Part shown: positions 60,598-64,000 of the stretch, piece by piece
Layout of the letters: every line of letters starts with the position of its first letter
Numbering within the stretch: the stretch's first letter is position 1
DNA from: Cyclobacteriaceae bacterium
Lineage (GTDB): Bacteria > Bacteroidota > Bacteroidia > Cytophagales > Cyclobacteriaceae
DNA length: 64,000 nt
Direction of reading: 5' to 3'
Assembly: GCA_019694875.1 (NCBI GenBank)
Contig: JAIBBC010000003.1
Location: 248,001-312,000, forward strand
Position numbers and translations under genes: made by a program
The notes under the pieces: model-generated
What the model was told of the DNA's origin: nothing
Databases searched by the model: none
The model's input: the letters and a program-made list of their open reading frames with translations, nothing else

Positions 60598-62876
60598 GGA
60601 CGCTCAAGTTTAAACCGGGTTTTAAGGGGTCCGACCAGCAGCGTAAAATAACCATCCTCCAGGCGCTGGTTATTTTTATGATCAGGAAATGCAAGCTGCG
60701 AGGCTTTGATTGAAAACGTGTATGCAACCGAGTCACCTGCTTTAATTAACTTTTTCTCATAGAACTTTAAATCTTTCACGGGTCGGGTAAGACTCGCTAC
60801 TTCGTCATTGACAAACCAGAGCACGGATTCTTTTCCGTCAACCGTTCCGTCATTCTTTACCGTGACAGTTGCCATCAAACTATCGCTTTCTGAAGTCAGC
60901 ACTGAATCGCTTAAGGTTAAGTCACTGTACTCAAACGTTGTGTAACTGAGACCAGTACCAAATTCTTTCAGTGCAATTGGGTTAGGTATTTCATGCGCCA
61001 GCAACTCTTCCGTGGCCTTGTGATTATGCGGCAACAGGCGGTTGGGTGCGTACGGATAATTGAAGCTCATCTTTGCACTCGGATTTACTTTACCACAGAT
61101 GATGTCAGCAACAGCCTGTGCACCTTCAAAGCCCGGCAATCCTGCAAACAATACAGCCTTGCACCGGTCGTACACGGAGGTGATGATTCTCGGGCGGCCG
61201 GCAACAATTACCAATACAACCGGCTTGCCCGTAGCCAACGCGGTTTCAATTGTTTCAAGCTGATCCGGTGGAAGATTGATGTCGGTTATGCTTCCGAAGC
61301 CTTCCGAGTAAGGCATCTCGCCTGCCACTACCACAATGGCATCCGCACGCGAAGCTTTTGATTTAATTTCAGCATTACCTGCAGCAAGCGTGGCTGCGGG
61401 AAACTCCTTTTTCAGCGCTGCAAACGGTGTGAGCACATAGTCGGGGTACAACGATTCATCTTTATTGATCCACCGCAATGTCCACCCGCCTGACAAGGGA
61501 GATTTTAGATTTGCCAGCGATCCGGCAACCAGTACATTTTTTGTTTTATTGGGTGAGAGCGGTAACGCATTGCCATCATTTTTCATCAGCACGATAGATT
61601 CCCGCGCAGCTTCCAGCGCAAGCGCGCGATTTTCTGCCGTTCCGATTCTAGTGAAGCGGTCGTTACGGGGCAACGGGTTTTCAAACAAACCGATCCTGAG
61701 TTTCATCCGCAATATCCGGGCAACCGAAAGGTTGATGCGTTCTTCCGAAATCTTTCCCGCCTTCACGAGTGCAACCATGTGTTCACAGAAGTCTGTTGTA
61801 TACGGAGTCATGGCCATATCAATCCCGGCTTCGATTGCCATACGCGTTGCGTCACGTTCATTCGCGGCAACCCGATGATTACGATACAACCGGATAATAT
61901 CTTCCCAATCCGTAACTGCTACGCCCCTGAACTTCAGTTCATCGCGCAGCAATTGAGTAAGAATCCGCGCTGAAGCGTGTACCGGCTCGCCATTGATTTC
62001 TCCACTGTTGATCATTACCGACTCAATGCCGGCATCGATAGCCGCTTTAAATGCCGGCACGTGCATTTCGTATAAGGTTTGTTCAGAGATATCAACCGGA
62101 GTTCTGTCCCACCCCGACTTCGGATCGGAGTACGCTAAAAAGTGTTTTGCCGTTGCAGCAATTTTATAAGGAGCAATTGCCGAATCACCTTGCAGTGTTT
62201 TCACAAAAATGCTTCCCATGGTTGAGGCTACGTACTGTGATTCACCTAACGTTTCATAGTAGCGTCCCCAAAGCGGAGTTCGCGCAAGGTCGAGTACGGG
62301 AGCAAAGATCCATTGATGACCGATGTCAGCAGTTTCAATCGCGGTAACGTGGGCCATGTCTGCCGGAAATTTATTATTGTACGTTGCAGCGGTGTTAATT
62401 GCATGCGGAAAGATCGTTCCTCCTTCGAGGTAATTCGGGCCGTGCATTTGATCGACTCCATAGATAACCGGTATCTTAAGCCGCGAATGCTCAAGATTGT
62501 ACTCCTGCAAATCTTTATAAAACTTATACCATACTTCAGGTTTCTCGGCTACTCCGTTTAGAAATGAACCGACATGATACTTTCGGATCATCACCCCCAA
62601 CTTAGCCGTATCGATCATCATTTCGATACTGAGGTCGCTGCCATTGCCCCAGTTTGACTTCGTTACAATTTGCGCGTTGGTGATCTGTGTCATCTGCCCG
62701 ATCTTTTCTTCGAGCGTCATCGCTGAAAGCAATTCATCAATCTTTGCTTCAATCGCTGCATTATCGCTACGTTCTTGTTTTAAGCGGTCGAGTGCTGACG
62801 TGCCGCGACCGGCAGGCTCGTTACAGGCTGAAACAATTAAGCCAAGAGCAAGCAAAAGGAAAAAGTGTTTTTTCAT
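60594..62876 (-). CDS. bglX: GH3 beta-glucosidase-like lipoprotein
   Basis: A 760-residue GH3 enzyme with lipobox VSAC (Cys18). Domain 1 holds the nucleophile Asp323 in VTDWED and the KHF motif (K244-H245-F246). The (alpha/beta)6 domain (about 400-580) has the acid/base region, and a fibronectin-type III domain ends the protein (about 650-755). It removes terminal beta-glucosyl (or mannosyl) residues from oligosaccharides. Overlaps the GH5 gene by 4 nt. The symbol follows BglX-type members of the family. Confidence 0.88.
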   Translation of the reverse strand: MKKHFFLLLALGLIVSACNEPAGRGTSALDRLKQERSDNAAIEAKIDELLSAMTLEEKIGQMTQITNAQIVTKSNWGNGSDLSIEMMIDTAKLGVMIRKYHVGSFLNGVAEKPEVWYKFYKDLQEYNLEHSRLKIPVIYGVDQMHGPNYLEGGTIFPHAINTAATYNNKFPADMAHVTAIETADIGHQWIFAPVLDLARTPLWGRYYETLGESQYVASTMGSIFVKTLQGDSAIAPYKIAATAKHFLAYSDPKSGWDRTPVDISEQTLYEMHVPAFKAAIDAGIESVMINSGEINGEPVHASARILTQLLRDELKFRGVAVTDWEDIIRLYRNHRVAANERDATRMAIEAGIDMAMTPYTTDFCEHMVALVKAGKISEERINLSVARILRMKLRIGLFENPLPRNDRFTRIGTAENRALALEAARESIVLMKNDGNALPLSPNKTKNVLVAGSLANLKSPLSGGWTLRWINKDESLYPDYVLTPFAALKKEFPAATLAAGNAEIKSKASRADAIVVVAGEMPYSEGFGSITDINLPPDQLETIETALATGKPVVLVIVAGRPRIITSVYDRCKAVLFAGLPGFEGAQAVADIICGKVNPSAKMSFNYPYAPNRLLPHNHKATEELLAHEIPNPIALKEFGTGLSYTTFEYSDLTLSDSVLTSESDSLMATVTVKNDGTVDGKESVLWFVNDEVASLTRPVKDLKFYEKKLIKAGDSVAYTFSIKASQLAFPDHKNNQRLEDGYFTLLVGPLKTRFKLERP

Positions 62877-62881
62877 GAGTG

Positions 62882-64000
62882 TTATTTACGGGAGAGCCGG
62901 AATACGAGCACATCGTGCGATGCCACAGATGCCTGAAGCGGTTTCGCAGTTGTTCCGGAAGTCTTTTTAGTCCAAAGGTTTCGCAATTGAAAAGTCTCTT
63001 TCTTAAAATCAAGCGTGCGGTTGGCCACAACATCAGTGATAGTATGCTCCTGCCAGTTAAAATCCATGCTTTGCGTTTTGCTTTTCAGATTCAGAAAACA
63101 AACGGCCCACTCGTTGTTAACCAGTGGTTTTACCCAAACCTCAACACTATCCACGGTTGCGTATCGCATGGCCTGCACACCCAGTGCATCCTGATTTACC
63201 GCGATAATTTCTTTGTTCGTAAGTATCTCGCGGGTTTGATTGGTCATCGAGCGAAGGTCATTGCCCATAATTAACGGAGCGGCCAGCATGCACCACAACG
63301 TAAAATGGGAACGATCTTCCTGTACCGTCATGCCGTTGCCAACTTCCATCATATCCGGATCGTTCCAATGGCCAGGACCCGCATATTGACGAATGTCTTT
63401 TCGCATGTTCACGGTACGCAACACACCCCACGATGACCATGTGCCGTGATTATCCTCACAATCCCAGCAATTGGTGATGTCGCCTGTTGTGCGCCACAAG
63501 TGCCCTACCTTCTCTCCCCATTTCCACGGTTGATTCTCTCCCCATTCGCACAAGCTGAATACCACCGGGCGGCCAGCGGCATATAAAGCATCACGCATGG
63601 TCATGTACGCACCTTCCGCATTCAGTTTTTCCGTGTTGCACCAATCATATTTTAGATAATCGACACCCCACGAAGCGTACAGCAACGCGTCCTGGTATTC
63701 GTGTCCGCGTGAACCCGGATACCCGCCACATGTTTTGTTTCCGGCACAGTTATAAATTCCAAACTTCAGTCCTTTGCTATGAACATAATCGACCACCGAT
63801 TTCATTCCATTTGGAAATTTTACCGGATCTGCTACCAGATTTCCTTTAGCATCACGTTCTTTTGCCATCCACCCATCGTCAATTACCAGGTATTGATACC
63901 CGGCATCTTTCAATCCGTCTTTAACAAAACTGTCTGCAATACCTTTAATCAGTTTTTCATCGATGTTTACCGAAAATGTATTCCAACTGTTCCAGCCCAT
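62882..64000 (-). CDS. GH27 alpha-galactosidase, 5' part outside window
   Basis: The reading frame is open to the window edge. The 372 residues start at MGWNSWNTF, which in GH27 enzymes follows a signal peptide, so the true start lies upstream of the window. The nucleophile is Asp119 in YLKYDWC and the acid/base Asp174 in RTTGDI. The (beta/alpha)8 domain is followed by a C-terminal beta domain (about 285-372). It removes alpha-1,6-galactose side chains from galactomannan or melibiose-type sugars. The GH3 gene starts 5 nt after its stop. Confidence 0.88.
   Translation of the reverse strand: MGWNSWNTFSVNIDEKLIKGIADSFVKDGLKDAGYQYLVIDDGWMAKERDAKGNLVADPVKFPNGMKSVVDYVHSKGLKFGIYNCAGNKTCGGYPGSRGHEYQDALLYASWGVDYLKYDWCNTEKLNAEGAYMTMRDALYAAGRPVVFSLCEWGENQPWKWGEKVGHLWRTTGDITNCWDCEDNHGTWSSWGVLRTVNMRKDIRQYAGPGHWNDPDMMEVGNGMTVQEDRSHFTLWCMLAAPLIMGNDLRSMTNQTREILTNKEIIAVNQDALGVQAMRYATVDSVEVWVKPLVNNEWAVCFLNLKSKTQSMDFNWQEHTITDVVANRTLDFKKETFQLRNLWTKKTSGTTAKPLQASVASHDVLVFRLSRK

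Noticed and set aside
1-64000. CRISPR arrays, insertion sequences, prophage or integrative elements
   Set aside because: No regular direct repeats, transposase, integrase or phage gene was seen; base composition is even across the window.

Overview
This 64 kb window is chromosomal DNA of a Bacteroidota bacterium, most likely of the order Cytophagales. Signs of this are TTG-N19-TAnnTTTG type promoters with hardly any Shine-Dalgarno sequences, many outer-membrane beta-barrels, a PorE-like TPR/propeller/OmpA protein, SUMF1-fold and FAGGxNDG repeat secreted proteins, SDDD-type surface lipoprotein signals, and families typical of the phylum (DUF3667, DUF2911, DUF4184, long-form HutU). By eye the GC content is in the mid 40s and even throughout. 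I see no transposase, phage, integrase, CRISPR array or rRNA. Gene density is high, and most genes lie on the minus strand in short tight operons.

Layout. 1-2.2 kb: a secreted repeat protein cut by the window edge, with a SUMF1-like partner. 2.3-7.3 kb: small ORFs, then a GH5 glycosidase / methyltransferase / nitronate monooxygenase-like run. 8.4-11.5 kb: an ECF41-like sigma factor, fatty acid desaturase, cold shock protein and DEAD-box helicase on one strand, which look like a membrane and cold adaptation block. 11.6-24.8 kb: envelope genes (class A PBP, CDP-alcohol transferase, PorE-like OmpA protein, M61 peptidase lipoprotein), an ABC-F ATPase and membrane proteins. 24.8-31 kb: an ABCG-type transporter with an unusual N-terminus, the Prc protease and a zinc-ribbon membrane protein. 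31-32.8 kb: several small genes, including an abutting pair behind two TTGTG/CACAA inverted repeats. 32.9-36.5 kb: carbonic anhydrase plus SulP transporter, then tyrS. 36.5-39.1 kb: four consecutive small beta-barrel genes. 39.1-42.7 kb: an overlapping MBL hydrolase / patatin / urocanate hydratase operon. 42.8-53 kb: accA, barrels, tRNA-Asp, dps, TetR, ggt, OmpA/PD40, Mpg and DUF2911 genes. 53-57.8 kb: an M16 peptidase and an SSS symporter with a 39-residue membrane protein coupled to it. 58.5-64 kb: an operon GH27 - GH3 - GH5 - CE2 with overlapping genes, probably for acetylated (galacto)mannan or a similar beta-glycan; it continues past the right edge.

The most promising observation is a TGTCACA-N15-TGTC element, close to the promoter known for ECF41/SigJ sigma factors, placed between an ECF41-like sigma gene (whose C-terminal SnoaL domain is cut down to about one helix) and a fatty acid desaturase. 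Other leads are the 31.3 kb inverted-repeat region with its two unknown small genes, the 39-residue symporter partner, and the orphan hutU operon. All family names are from reading the sequence and from memory; nothing was searched in a database.
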